This document shows positions 8,383-16,274 of a DNA stretch of 64,000 bases, one piece after another (positions within the stretch are counted from its first letter, which is position 1; every line of letters begins with the position of its first letter). The notes under the pieces are model-generated. The model did no database searches. It was not told where the DNA came from and was given only the letters and a program-made list of their open reading frames with translations. Origin of the DNA: Pseudomonas lutea (lineage in GTDB: Bacteria > Pseudomonadota > Gammaproteobacteria > Pseudomonadales > Pseudomonadaceae); contig NZ_JRMB01000003.1 of assembly GCF_000759445.1 (NCBI RefSeq), forward strand, positions 347,001 to 411,000. Direction: 5' to 3'. The translations under genes and the position numbers were made by a program.

Positions 8383-11145
8383 ATGACTGATCTGTCGCGT
8401 TTGCAAGGATTCGCAAATCACGCAGTCACTGCGTTGGAAGGCCGTTTCTTCCGTCCGCCGCTGCCTGAAGGCTACGTATCGAGGCCTCGATTGTGCGAGC
8501 GGCTGAGTGCCGGTTTGTCAGGGCGGTTGTTGCTGATCAGTGCGCCGGCCGGGTTCGGCAAAAGCTCGCTGGCGGTGGAGTTTTGCGAGAGTCTGCCCGC
8601 TCAGTGGCAGAATCTCTGGCTCGGCCTGAGCCATCGAGACAGCGACCCGGGCCGGTTTCTTGAACGGCTTCTCAGTGGTCTGCAGCAGTTTTTTCCTCAG
8701 TTGGGTGGCCAGGCCCTCGGCCTTCTCAAAATGCGTCAGCGCCATCAGCCTTTTGCCTTTGAAGAATGGCTGGACGGTTTGCTGGATGAGCTGGCGATGC
8801 ACCTGATGTTGAGCAAGCCGCTGTTGCTGGTGCTCGATGACTATCATCTGGTACAGGGCCCGGTCCTGGACCGTTGCTTGCAGTTTCTCCTCAATCACCT
8901 GCCTGCGGGCATGAACATTTTAGTCACCAGCCGTCAGCGGCCTGAGTGGCACCTCGCGCGTCTGCGCCTGTCACGTCAATTGCTTGAACTGTCCGAGCAG
9001 GATCTGCGGCTGACCGACGATGAATCGCTGGCCGTGCTGGATCAGCAGCGAAATTCTCTGAGCGATGAGGCATTGCGCGCACTGCTTCAACGCAGCGAAG
9101 GCTGGGTGGCCGGCTTGCGATTCTGGCTGCTGGCGGCGCACGAGGCCGGCAGCAACGCGCTGACTCAGGAGCTTAATGGCGGCGAGGGACTGATCCGTGA
9201 CTACCTTCTCGAGGAAGTAATCGACTGTCTACCGGCAGACGTTCAGGCATTTCTTTATGAAACCGCCTGCCTTGAGCGCTTCAGCAGTGCCTTGTGCGAT
9301 GCAGCGCGGGACAGCCACGACAGCGTCCAGATGTTGGATTACCTGAAAGCGCATCAGGTCTTTTTAGTCCCGCTGGACGAGCACGGTCGCTGGTTCCGCT
9401 ATCACCACCTGTTCTCCGATTTGCTGCGCGCGCGTGCCGGAAACAACGTGACACCACAGCAACGCAGGGTGCATCTGAACGCCTGCCGCTGGTTTAGCGA
9501 ACAGGGTTTGCTTGATGAGGCCATCGAGCAGGCGCTGCGTGCAGGGCATCTGGATGTGGCGGCCAATCTGGTGCAGAACCTTTCCGAAGAGCAACTGCTG
9601 GCCGAACAGAACGTCGGCATGCTGTTGCGCTGGAAAATGGATTTGCCCGACAGCCTGCTGGTCAGTACGCCGCGTCTGATCGTGCTGTATGCCTGGGCGC
9701 TGGGTCTGGCGTGTCAGTTGGATGCGGCCGAGGAGCTGGGCAATCATCTCAGTCGCTTCCTGCCAGCGCCGTCTGCGACGGCTCAAAACTCCATGCTGGC
9801 GCAATGGCTGGCGCTGAGCGGCATCATCGCCCGGGGCCGCGGTGACAGCGAAAAAGCCCGTCGATACTGCGGCGAAGCGCTGGCCAGTCTGCCTCCCAGG
9901 CGTTATGGCCAACGGCTGCTGTGTCTTTCGACGCTGGCCAATCTGGCCATCGCCGAAGGAGATTCATGGGGCGCCAGGGCGCTGAACCGTGACGCACTGG
10001 AGCTGGCGCAGCGGGTGGCGAATCCGCTGTTCGAGGCACTGGCGCACTATGATCGTGCCCGCACCTTGCAGGCTCGGGGCGAGACGCTTCGTTCGATGGA
10101 GGAAGTGCGCCAGGGCTTGCGCCGTCTCAACGGTTTGTCCACTCAGCGGCTGTACGCCGTACGCGCCAGGCTGACGTTGTACGAAGGTTATCTGCTGGTG
10201 CAGTTTCTTCAGCCAGAAGCGGGGCGCGAGCGGCTTGATGCCGGGCTGGCCGAAGCGCGCGCCTGCCGAGACATCAGTGTGCTGATCGGGCATTGCGTGA
10301 TTGCCGGCATGGAAGGGCGCGAGGGGCGATATGCGCAGGCTTTCGCCGAGCTGGCCGAGGCCGAACGGCTGATGCACATCTGGGACGTCCCGCCGGTTTA
10401 CTACCTGGCAATGATTACCTTGGCCAAATGTGAGCTCTGGCTGGCTCAGGGCCGCATCGACCTTGCCGATGCCTGGCTGCTGCGATTGGGCCAAACCTAT
10501 GGCGGTAACCAACCCGCCGCGGCGCCCGAATGCTCGCCGCAATTGCCGCAACAGATCGAGACGCTTCGGGCCGTTCTCGACCACATTCAAGGGCGCACGG
10601 ACGAAGCCATCGCACGACTTCAGACACTTCGGCAGTATGCCGAAGGGGTTGGCGCCGGGTTGCTCGGCCTTAATGCCCTCAGCCAACACCTCCTGCTGTT
10701 GCTTGACTCATCACGCGCGCCTGAGGCCGAGGCCCTCTTCGTGCAAAGTCTCCAACTCGCAACGGGCGGGGCAGTCTTGCCATTCCAGCGATTGATTAGC
10801 CGTCACCCCGAGTGGCTGCGCGAGCAATTGTGCAAACGGCCATCGTGCCGCCTGGTCGACTACCTGCTCCAGCAACTTCCTCTTTCCGCTCACGGCGATG
10901 GCCCACTGTGCCTTGGGGTCATCAGTGAGCCGGGAACCTGCCACGGCAGCGACAGCCTGAGCGCCCGGGAGCTTGGCGTGCTGCAGCTGATCGCGCAGGG
11001 GTGTTCGAATCAGGAAATCAGCGAGCGCCTGTTTATCTCCTTGCACACCGTCAAAACCCACGCCAGCCACATCAACAGCAAACTCGGCGTGGAACGACGG
11101 ACTCAGGCAGTGGCACGGGCACAGGAGATGGGATTATTGAATTGA
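8383..11145 (+). CDS. MalT-like LuxR-family transcriptional regulator (large ATP-binding type)
   Basis: 920-residue signal-transduction ATPase of the MalT/LAL class. Walker A is SAPAGFGKSS (residues 53-62), Walker B is LLLVLDDYH near 148-156, the middle is a long helical TPR-like sensor region (about 400-800), and the last 65 residues are a LuxR/GerE HTH (LSARELGVLQLIAQGCSNQE followed by the recognition helix ISLHTVKTHASHI). Regulators of this class bind ATP and an inducer, oligomerise and activate promoters. Its position beside the ligase and DUF1302/1329 genes, as in P. putida, suggests that it controls them in response to a fatty acid or ester. The stop is only 6 bases before the first of three hip operators. 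Confidence 0.9.
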   Translation: MTDLSRLQGFANHAVTALEGRFFRPPLPEGYVSRPRLCERLSAGLSGRLLLISAPAGFGKSSLAVEFCESLPAQWQNLWLGLSHRDSDPGRFLERLLSGLQQFFPQLGGQALGLLKMRQRHQPFAFEEWLDGLLDELAMHLMLSKPLLLVLDDYHLVQGPVLDRCLQFLLNHLPAGMNILVTSRQRPEWHLARLRLSRQLLELSEQDLRLTDDESLAVLDQQRNSLSDEALRALLQRSEGWVAGLRFWLLAAHEAGSNALTQELNGGEGLIRDYLLEEVIDCLPADVQAFLYETACLERFSSALCDAARDSHDSVQMLDYLKAHQVFLVPLDEHGRWFRYHHLFSDLLRARAGNNVTPQQRRVHLNACRWFSEQGLLDEAIEQALRAGHLDVAANLVQNLSEEQLLAEQNVGMLLRWKMDLPDSLLVSTPRLIVLYAWALGLACQLDAAEELGNHLSRFLPAPSATAQNSMLAQWLALSGIIARGRGDSEKARRYCGEALASLPPRRYGQRLLCLSTLANLAIAEGDSWGARALNRDALELAQRVANPLFEALAHYDRARTLQARGETLRSMEEVRQGLRRLNGLSTQRLYAVRARLTLYEGYLLVQFLQPEAGRERLDAGLAEARACRDISVLIGHCVIAGMEGREGRYAQAFAELAEAERLMHIWDVPPVYYLAMITLAKCELWLAQGRIDLADAWLLRLGQTYGGNQPAAAPECSPQLPQQIETLRAVLDHIQGRTDEAIARLQTLRQYAEGVGAGLLGLNALSQHLLLLLDSSRAPEAEALFVQSLQLATGGAVLPFQRLISRHPEWLREQLCKRPSCRLVDYLLQQLPLSAHGDGPLCLGVISEPGTCHGSDSLSARELGVLQLIAQGCSNQEISERLFISLHTVKTHASHINSKLGVERRTQAVARAQEMGLLN

Positions 11146-11151
11146 GAATTC

Positions 11152-11165
11152 GGCATTAAATTGCC
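11152..11165. promoter_or_regulatory. Putative HipB operator O1
   Basis: GGCATTAAATTGCC, an inverted repeat GGCA-N6-TGCC. First of three identical copies spaced exactly 41 bp apart upstream of hipA. Likely bound by the HTH antitoxin for autoregulation; binding is inferred. Confidence 0.7.
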
Positions 11166-11192
11166 GAAGAACTTCGTTTCTCGGTGTTTTTA

Positions 11193-11206
11193 GGCATTAA
11201 ATTGCC
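11193..11206. promoter_or_regulatory. Putative HipB operator O2
   Basis: Second exact copy of GGCATTAAATTGCC, 41 bp from O1. The 41-bp step is close to four helical turns, so all copies face the same side of the DNA. Confidence 0.7.
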
Positions 11207-11233
11207 TTTTTCGTTATTAGGTCCTATTGTTTA

Positions 11234-11247
11234 GGCATTAAATTGCC
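11234..11247. promoter_or_regulatory. Putative HipB operator O3
   Basis: Third exact copy, 41 bp from O2 and ending 11 bases before the hipA ATG, where it would also overlap the ribosome-binding region. Occupancy here could block translation start as well as transcription. Confidence 0.7.
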
Positions 11248-11258
11248 GAGCAGCTTTT

Positions 11259-12581
11259 ATGCAGCTGACCCTCCAACTCCACCTGGCAGGCCACTGGCAT
11301 GACGCGATGCGTATCGATGTCGATAAGCCTGAGGCCGGGCTGGACAGCCCGTGCAGCTTTGCCTACGAGCAGGCGTTTCTGGTGGACCACCTGAATGCCC
11401 TTGCGCGTCCGACTTCGCCCTCTGTGAGCGCTCGAGTACCACTGGGCTGGGATCTATTCAGAACTGCTGGATTGCCGGCCTTCCTGCACGACATTATTCC
11501 TGCGGGCGCGGCCCGCCGTTTTTTGCTGGCGCGTCTTGCGTTGCCGGGCGGTGAAAATTACCCGGCCGATCTGGTGCTGTTACAGCGCTGTACGCCAGCG
11601 CCCGTCGGGCATATGCGCATCAAGGAATCTTTCGAAGCCCTGTCTCAGGCCAGCAGCATCGGTTTTGACCGGGCCGAAGTGGTCGCTCGGGACAGCCGCT
11701 TTCTGGAATATGCGTACGAACAAGGCGCAGCCGTGGGGGGGGCAACGGGAGCAGGGGGTGAGGCGCCCAAACTGCTGCTGGTGGAGGACTCAGAAGGGCG
11801 GCTGCACCCGGATGCAGCGCTCCCGGACAGCGACGTCCGCCAGCACTGGTTCGTGAAGTTTTCGCGAAATAAGGGCAACGATACCGATCGCACCATTCTT
11901 AGAAGCGAGTTTTGCTACTACCAGGCGCTGCAGCGCTTGGGTGAGCGGACCGTACCGTGCGAAGGCATGACGCTTGAAGAAGCCCGCAAGCCCAGCCTGT
12001 GGATGCAGCGCTTTGATCGCAGCTTGGTCGGGGGCGGCGTGCAAAGGCTGGCGGTGGAGTCGGTTTACTCCCTGGCAGATATCACCCGTCCCGGTGCATA
12101 CATGACACACGTTCAGGCGGTGAGTGTGCTGGCTGATGCCTGGTCAGCAAACGGTCAGCAAAAGGATATTCCGCAACTGGTGGTGGAGTACCTGCGCCGC
12201 GACCTGGTCAATCAGATTCTGGGGAACAGCGACAACCACGGGCGCAATACGTCGATCCTGCGCGATCAGCAGCGCCTTTCCCTGGCGCCCATTTATGATT
12301 TGGCGCCCATGGTCATGGACGATGAAGGCGTAACTCGTACCACCAAATGGCCCAGCCCTATCGAACGCGCCGGTGAAGTGGACTGGCGCGAAGCGTGCCG
12401 GGCATTGTCCGCCTGGGTCGACCCGGAGGAACTGTTTGAAGGACTCCGGGATGACTGCCAACGTTTACGGGCATTGCCTGATCTGCTGAGTGAAATCGGA
12501 TTGCCGCAGAAGACATTCAATCACCCACGCGTCATGCTGGCGCGGCTCGATGCAACCCTCAAGCAGTGGGGTTTGCTGTGA
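11259..12581 (+). CDS. hipA: HipA-family serine/threonine kinase toxin
   Basis: 440-residue HipA-like protein kinase. In E. coli this family phosphorylates glutamyl-tRNA synthetase and causes dormancy; the target here is unknown. Visible features: a Gly-rich loop GGATGAGGEAPK at about 160-171, the ATP-binding lysine in WFVKFS (K200), the catalytic loop GNSDNHGRN at 322-330, and the metal-binding Asp in APIYDLAP (D347). I do not see a serine at the position of the E. coli autophosphorylation site (Ser150) in the Gly-rich loop, so control by autophosphorylation may differ. The gene precedes its antitoxin (GTGA overlap at 12578), the reverse of E. coli hipBA, and three operator repeats lie just upstream. 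Confidence 0.88.
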   Translation: MQLTLQLHLAGHWHDAMRIDVDKPEAGLDSPCSFAYEQAFLVDHLNALARPTSPSVSARVPLGWDLFRTAGLPAFLHDIIPAGAARRFLLARLALPGGENYPADLVLLQRCTPAPVGHMRIKESFEALSQASSIGFDRAEVVARDSRFLEYAYEQGAAVGGATGAGGEAPKLLLVEDSEGRLHPDAALPDSDVRQHWFVKFSRNKGNDTDRTILRSEFCYYQALQRLGERTVPCEGMTLEEARKPSLWMQRFDRSLVGGGVQRLAVESVYSLADITRPGAYMTHVQAVSVLADAWSANGQQKDIPQLVVEYLRRDLVNQILGNSDNHGRNTSILRDQQRLSLAPIYDLAPMVMDDEGVTRTTKWPSPIERAGEVDWREACRALSAWVDPEELFEGLRDDCQRLRALPDLLSEIGLPQKTFNHPRVMLARLDATLKQWGLL

Positions 12582-12868
12582 GCGACGATATACGCCAACG
12601 CGGACTCATCCTTGATGAGCTTCGGGCCCAGCTTCTGGACGGGACTGTCTCGATGGGCCACGCAGTGAAACGGCTTCGAACCGAAATAACCGGGTTGCGT
12701 CAGGAGCAGTTCGCTCAAATGTGCAAGATATCCCTCCGCACTCTGCGCCAGCTGGAGCAGGACGAGGGCAATCCCACCTTACAGACACTCAATGCGGTGT
12801 TCACGCCCTTCGGCATGCAGGTCGGCATCATCCCTCTGCGACGCAGGCCTGCGCCTACCGTTCCCTGA
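12578..12868 (+). CDS. hipB: HipB-like XRE-family HTH antitoxin
   Basis: 96-residue DNA-binding protein with an XRE HTH (LRQEQFAQMCKISLRTLRQ, residues 42-60, then EGNPTLQTLNAVFTPFG). GTG 12578 overlaps the hipA stop by GTGA, which supports translational coupling; GTG 12566, also in frame, would overlap more. As a HipB-type antitoxin it should bind HipA and repress the operon through the GGCA-N6-TGCC operators at 11152-11247. The basic proline-rich tail (RRRPAPTVP) is short. Toxin-first order means that the antitoxin depends on the full mRNA. Confidence 0.87.
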   Translation: MSDDIRQRGLILDELRAQLLDGTVSMGHAVKRLRTEITGLRQEQFAQMCKISLRTLRQLEQDEGNPTLQTLNAVFTPFGMQVGIIPLRRRPAPTVP

Positions 12869-12901
12869 CGTGGAGGTACGCCGGCGGCGTCGGCCCGCGG
12901 A

Positions 12902-14101
12902 TCAGGCTGCGGGCTGACCCGCCCACATGCTGTTGACGTCCAGCAGGCCCCAGTCTTCAGCCAGCTCGAATTTGACGATGCCGTCCTGGACTGCCGGACT
13001 GGCCAGATTGATGATCTCAGGCTCAAAGGGCATCCTGGTCCGGGTGGATAAAAACACCTTCACTTTTGGGTGCAACAGGGAGGTTTCGTCCTGTTCGACC
13101 ACCACGCCCAGGCGTTCGCTTTTCAGCCGAACCAGCGCGCCGACGGGGTAAATTCCCACGGTTTTGACGAAGTGCTGAAAAATCGTCACGTCAAAGTGGC
13201 CTTTCCAGGAGGCCATTTCGCGTACGGAGTGCGCTGCGTCCCAGCCCTTTTTATAGGGCCGGTCCGACGTTACGGCGTCATATACGTCACAGATCGCGCC
13301 CATCTTGGCGAGCAAACTGATCTCGTCGCCTTTCAGGCCATGGGGATAACCGCTTCCGTCGACCTTTTCGTGATGATGAAGGCACACGTCCATTACCAGT
13401 CGCGTCACGCGCTCGCAGCCCTGAAGAATCTCCAGGCCGGCCTGAGGGTGGTGTTTCATGACCTCGTACTCTTCGTAGGTCAGGCGATCCGGCTTATTGA
13501 GAATGGCCGAATCGATCATCATTTTGCCGACGTCATGCATTAGCCCGGCGACCCCTGCCTCACGTACCTGGTCTTCATCCAGGTCCATCTGCCGAGCCAG
13601 CGCCACCATCAGTGCGCACACCGCCACTGAGTGCATGTAGGTGTACTCATCGGTTGTCTTGAGGCGCGACAGGCTGATGAGCGCGTGGGGGTGACGCATG
13701 ACGGATGTCGAAATCTCCTCGACCAACAAATCGACATCCTCGGTGTTCATCGCCCGGCCCATACGGGCGTCGCTGAACATTGTCATCACGGCTGCCTTTG
13801 CGCGGCCACAGATCAGGCGCGCGCGGGCCATCTCCACTTCCAGGCTGCACGGAGCAGTACTGACAGGGTCGGGACATTCATCCACGACCTGTTCAGCCTG
13901 CTGGCTGGCGACGGGGCTTTTGCCCAGTCGGGTGTCGATCCAGACCTCACGGGTCGATGCCTGTATCTGCCGCAGTACGGCATCGTCATCAAGTTCGCGC
14001 TCGACGTGCGCGGTCCAGAAAGGATCATTGACGCGAGGACGGCAGAACTCGTGGATGTACATGCCCAGCGTGAGGTCCGATACCGGGATTTTTCTTAGCA
14101 T
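12902..14101 (-). CDS. Cyclic-di-GMP phosphodiesterase, DUF3391 + HD-GYP
   Basis: 399-residue enzyme that hydrolyses c-di-GMP, lowering the biofilm signal. The N-terminal DUF3391 domain begins RKIPVSDLTLGMYIHEF, which fixes the start at ATG 14101 rather than the in-frame ATG 14155. The HD-GYP domain occupies about 140-320, with metal-binding HD in MHDVGK and the diagnostic HHEKVDGSGYP near 255, followed by DVYDAVTSDRPY. All catalytic motifs are intact. It has no transmembrane segment, so it acts in the cytosol. It converges with hipB, with 33 bases between the stops. Confidence 0.92.
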   Translation of the reverse strand: MLRKIPVSDLTLGMYIHEFCRPRVNDPFWTAHVERELDDDAVLRQIQASTREVWIDTRLGKSPVASQQAEQVVDECPDPVSTAPCSLEVEMARARLICGRAKAAVMTMFSDARMGRAMNTEDVDLLVEEISTSVMRHPHALISLSRLKTTDEYTYMHSVAVCALMVALARQMDLDEDQVREAGVAGLMHDVGKMMIDSAILNKPDRLTYEEYEVMKHHPQAGLEILQGCERVTRLVMDVCLHHHEKVDGSGYPHGLKGDEISLLAKMGAICDVYDAVTSDRPYKKGWDAAHSVREMASWKGHFDVTIFQHFVKTVGIYPVGALVRLKSERLGVVVEQDETSLLHPKVKVFLSTRTRMPFEPEIINLASPAVQDGIVKFELAEDWGLLDVNSMWAGQPAA

Positions 14102-14526
14102 AAATTGAGCTCTTGCGCGTAAGGACTGCGCTGCCTTGCTTGAAAGTGAGAGCATATTTTGTGGGTTGCTTTATCACTGCGCTCTCCTGTGCTTGCGCAA
14201 CGCCAGTATAGGAAAGGACGGGATAAATAAAACCACCCGGTAGCAGGTGGTAATGGCGGCTCACTTGGGTGGATAGTGATGGAAATCAGGGTGTTACTGA
14301 AGTAACTCAAGCGGATGAGACTATTCGCCAATCGAAAAATGCGATGAACAGCACATTAAATAGGGCTATATATTTTTCAATTATTAACTAAAGAAAATAT
14401 TGTTCCGGCCGTGCGCTCTGCGGTTCAGCCCGTGTTAAGGAATTTTTGACCTGGACCGTGCTCTAATCGGCGAAATCATCGGCCTTTGTTGTTGGCCGTA
14501 GAAAAGCAAAACAGGAGCTCTCCTTG
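14102..14526. other. Divergent intergenic region, HD-GYP gene / OmpA-like lipoprotein gene
   Basis: 425 bases, with AT-rich core 14330-14400. On the minus strand a hairpin (arms 14232-14237 and 14246-14251) followed by TTTTATTT looks like a terminator, and a TATACT box just beyond it (near 14205) could be the HD-GYP promoter. A short inverted repeat GTTACT-GA-AGTAAC lies at 14293-14306. A small RNA or leader ending at the hairpin is possible. Confidence 0.45.
14224..14251 (-). terminator. Terminator-like hairpin upstream of the HD-GYP gene
   Basis: Read on the minus strand: ACCACC, 8-base loop, GGTGGT, then TTTTATTT. It lies 5' of the HD-GYP start, so it would end a short transcript or attenuate a long leader. 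Confidence 0.4.
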
Positions 14527-15228
14527 ATGTTTACCTTTCGCCGTTTGATCATTGCTGCCACCGCATTTACCGTGCTTTCTGGCTGCGCAACGCAGAACCC
14601 TTATGACAACCAGGGGCAGGCGCAGAACTCGGGTGGCGTGAGCAAGACCGCCAAGTACGGTGGGCTGGGTGCACTGGCGGGCGCCGTTGCCGGTGCTGCC
14701 ATTGACCATAACCACCGTGGCAAAGGTGCATTGATCGGCGCCGCCGTAGTGGGTGCTGCTTCGGCCGGTTACGGCTATTACGCTGATAAACAGGAAGCCG
14801 CGCTGCGCGCCAGCATGGCCAACACCGGCGTTGAAGTTCAGCGTGAAGGCGACAACATCAAACTGGTGATGCCGGGCAACATCACGTTTGCCACCGACTC
14901 TTCAGCCATCGCCAGCAGCTTCTACTCGCCGCTCAATAATCTCGCGGGCTCGCTGAAGCAGTACAACCAGAACATGATCGAAATCGTCGGCTACACCGAC
15001 AGCACCGGCAGCCGCCAGCACAACATGGACCTGTCACAGCAGCGCGCTCAGAGCGTAGCGACGTATCTGACATCCCAAGGGGTTGATGCGGCTCACTTGT
15101 CGGTGCGCGGCGCCGGTCCCGACTCGCCCATCGCCAGCAACGCTGACGTCAATGGACGTGCCCAGAACCGTCGCGTCGAGGTCAACCTCAAGCCGATTCC
15201 AGGCCAGCAATACCAGCAACAGCAGTAA
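14527..15228 (+). CDS. OmpA-family outer-membrane lipoprotein with glycine-zipper domain
   Basis: 233-residue lipoprotein. The lipobox LSGC (residues 18-21) follows a hydrophobic signal sequence, and the +2 residue is Ala, compatible with outer-membrane sorting. Residues 45-85 are a glycine-zipper (GGLGALAGAVAGAAI and GALIGAAVVGAASAGYGYY). Residues 120-225 are an OmpA C-terminal peptidoglycan-binding domain with NMDLSQQRAQSVATYL and the N-x2-R-R-V-E signature (NRRVEV). It should tether the outer membrane to peptidoglycan. ATG 14527 is preceded by AGGAG at 14513; the TTG at 14524 is less likely. YiaD/YfiB-type relative. Confidence 0.9.
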   Translation: MFTFRRLIIAATAFTVLSGCATQNPYDNQGQAQNSGGVSKTAKYGGLGALAGAVAGAAIDHNHRGKGALIGAAVVGAASAGYGYYADKQEAALRASMANTGVEVQREGDNIKLVMPGNITFATDSSAIASSFYSPLNNLAGSLKQYNQNMIEIVGYTDSTGSRQHNMDLSQQRAQSVATYLTSQGVDAAHLSVRGAGPDSPIASNADVNGRAQNRRVEVNLKPIPGQQYQQQQ

Positions 15229-15246
15229 GTGTTAACGCAGCATCAA

Positions 15247-15280
15247 AAAACCCCGGCCATTGCGCCGGGGTTTTTGTTTT
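15247..15280. terminator. Bidirectional terminator between lipoprotein and acyltransferase genes
   Basis: AAAAAACCCCGGC-CATTGC-GCCGGGGTTTTTG: GC-rich stem flanked by A and T runs. It serves both converging genes. Confidence 0.9.
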
Positions 15281-15285
15281 AAGTG

Positions 15286-16194
15286 TTAACGGGCCTGACC
15301 CGGATACTGCGCGTGCATCTGCGTGAGCAGGGCATCTTTCTCTTCCCACAGCGCGTTGATCCACTGCTGGAATTCCAGGCGATAGGCATCGTCCTGATCG
15401 TAGCTTTTGCCAATGAACTGCGGCGGAATCTGCACCTCCTCGAAATGGGCAACCACTTCTCGAACGTTGCCGCACAGCAAGTCCCAGTACCCTGGCCGAC
15501 CGGCCGGGTAATGAATGGTCACGTTGACGATGGATTCCAGTTGTTCGCCCATGGCGTCCAGCACGAAAGCGATGCCGCCCGCCTTGGGCTTGAGCAGGTG
15601 GCGGAAAGGCGAGTTCTGCTGCGCATGTTTGCCTGCGGTAAAACGGGTGCCCTCAACGAAGTTGAAAATGCCCACCGGATTGTTGCGGAACTTCGCGCAC
15701 GTGCGTCGCGTGGTCGCCAGGTCCTTGCCCTTCTTTTCGGGGTGTTTGGCCAGGTACGCCTTGCTGTATCGCTTCATGAACGGAAAGCCCAGCGCCCACC
15801 AGGCGAGTCCGATCACCGGTACCCAGATCAACTCTTGTTTGAGAAAGAATTTGAGCGGGCGAATGCGTCGGTTCAGCACGTACTGGAGCACCATGATGTC
15901 GACCCAGCTTTGGTGATTGCTCGTCACCAGGTACGAATGCTGATAATCCAGCTTCTCCAGTCCGCTCAAGTGCCAGCGGGTATGACCGAGCAGGTTCATC
16001 CAGGCATTGTTGTTGCTGATCCACGCCTCGTGGATGTGGCTCATCATCCAGTCCGTGACTTTTTGCGCGCCCGGGAAGGGCAGGCAGAGTTTGAAGATGG
16101 CCACGATGAACAACGGTGTACAGCAAAGAATCGTGTTGAGCGCCAACAGCAGGGAGGCAATGACGCCGCGCAAAGGGGCGGGCAGGAAATCCAT
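15286..16194 (-). CDS. 1-acyl-sn-glycerol-3-phosphate acyltransferase-like membrane protein (YihG type)
   Basis: 302-residue LPLAT-superfamily acyltransferase that transfers an acyl chain to lysophosphatidic acid or a related lipid at the inner membrane. The H-x4-D motif is NHQSWVD near 92-98, and FVEGTRF near 170-176 is the substrate motif. An N-terminal hydrophobic anchor spans about 8-35. I chose ATG 16194, which begins DFLPAPLRG, with GGAG upstream; the in-frame ATG 16224 gives an unlikely hydrophilic extension. It ends next to a shared terminator and lies downstream of pta on the same strand. Resembles E. coli YihG, a minor phospholipid acyltransferase. Confidence 0.87.
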   Translation of the reverse strand: MDFLPAPLRGVIASLLLALNTILCCTPLFIVAIFKLCLPFPGAQKVTDWMMSHIHEAWISNNNAWMNLLGHTRWHLSGLEKLDYQHSYLVTSNHQSWVDIMVLQYVLNRRIRPLKFFLKQELIWVPVIGLAWWALGFPFMKRYSKAYLAKHPEKKGKDLATTRRTCAKFRNNPVGIFNFVEGTRFTAGKHAQQNSPFRHLLKPKAGGIAFVLDAMGEQLESIVNVTIHYPAGRPGYWDLLCGNVREVVAHFEEVQIPPQFIGKSYDQDDAYRLEFQQWINALWEEKDALLTQMHAQYPGQAR

Positions 16195-16274
16195 GTAAAT
16201 CGAACTCCGGGTGGGGTCGGCCACCGGTGGGATCCGGCGGGTTGATTATGGGCAAACGATATTGCAGCGCGGCG

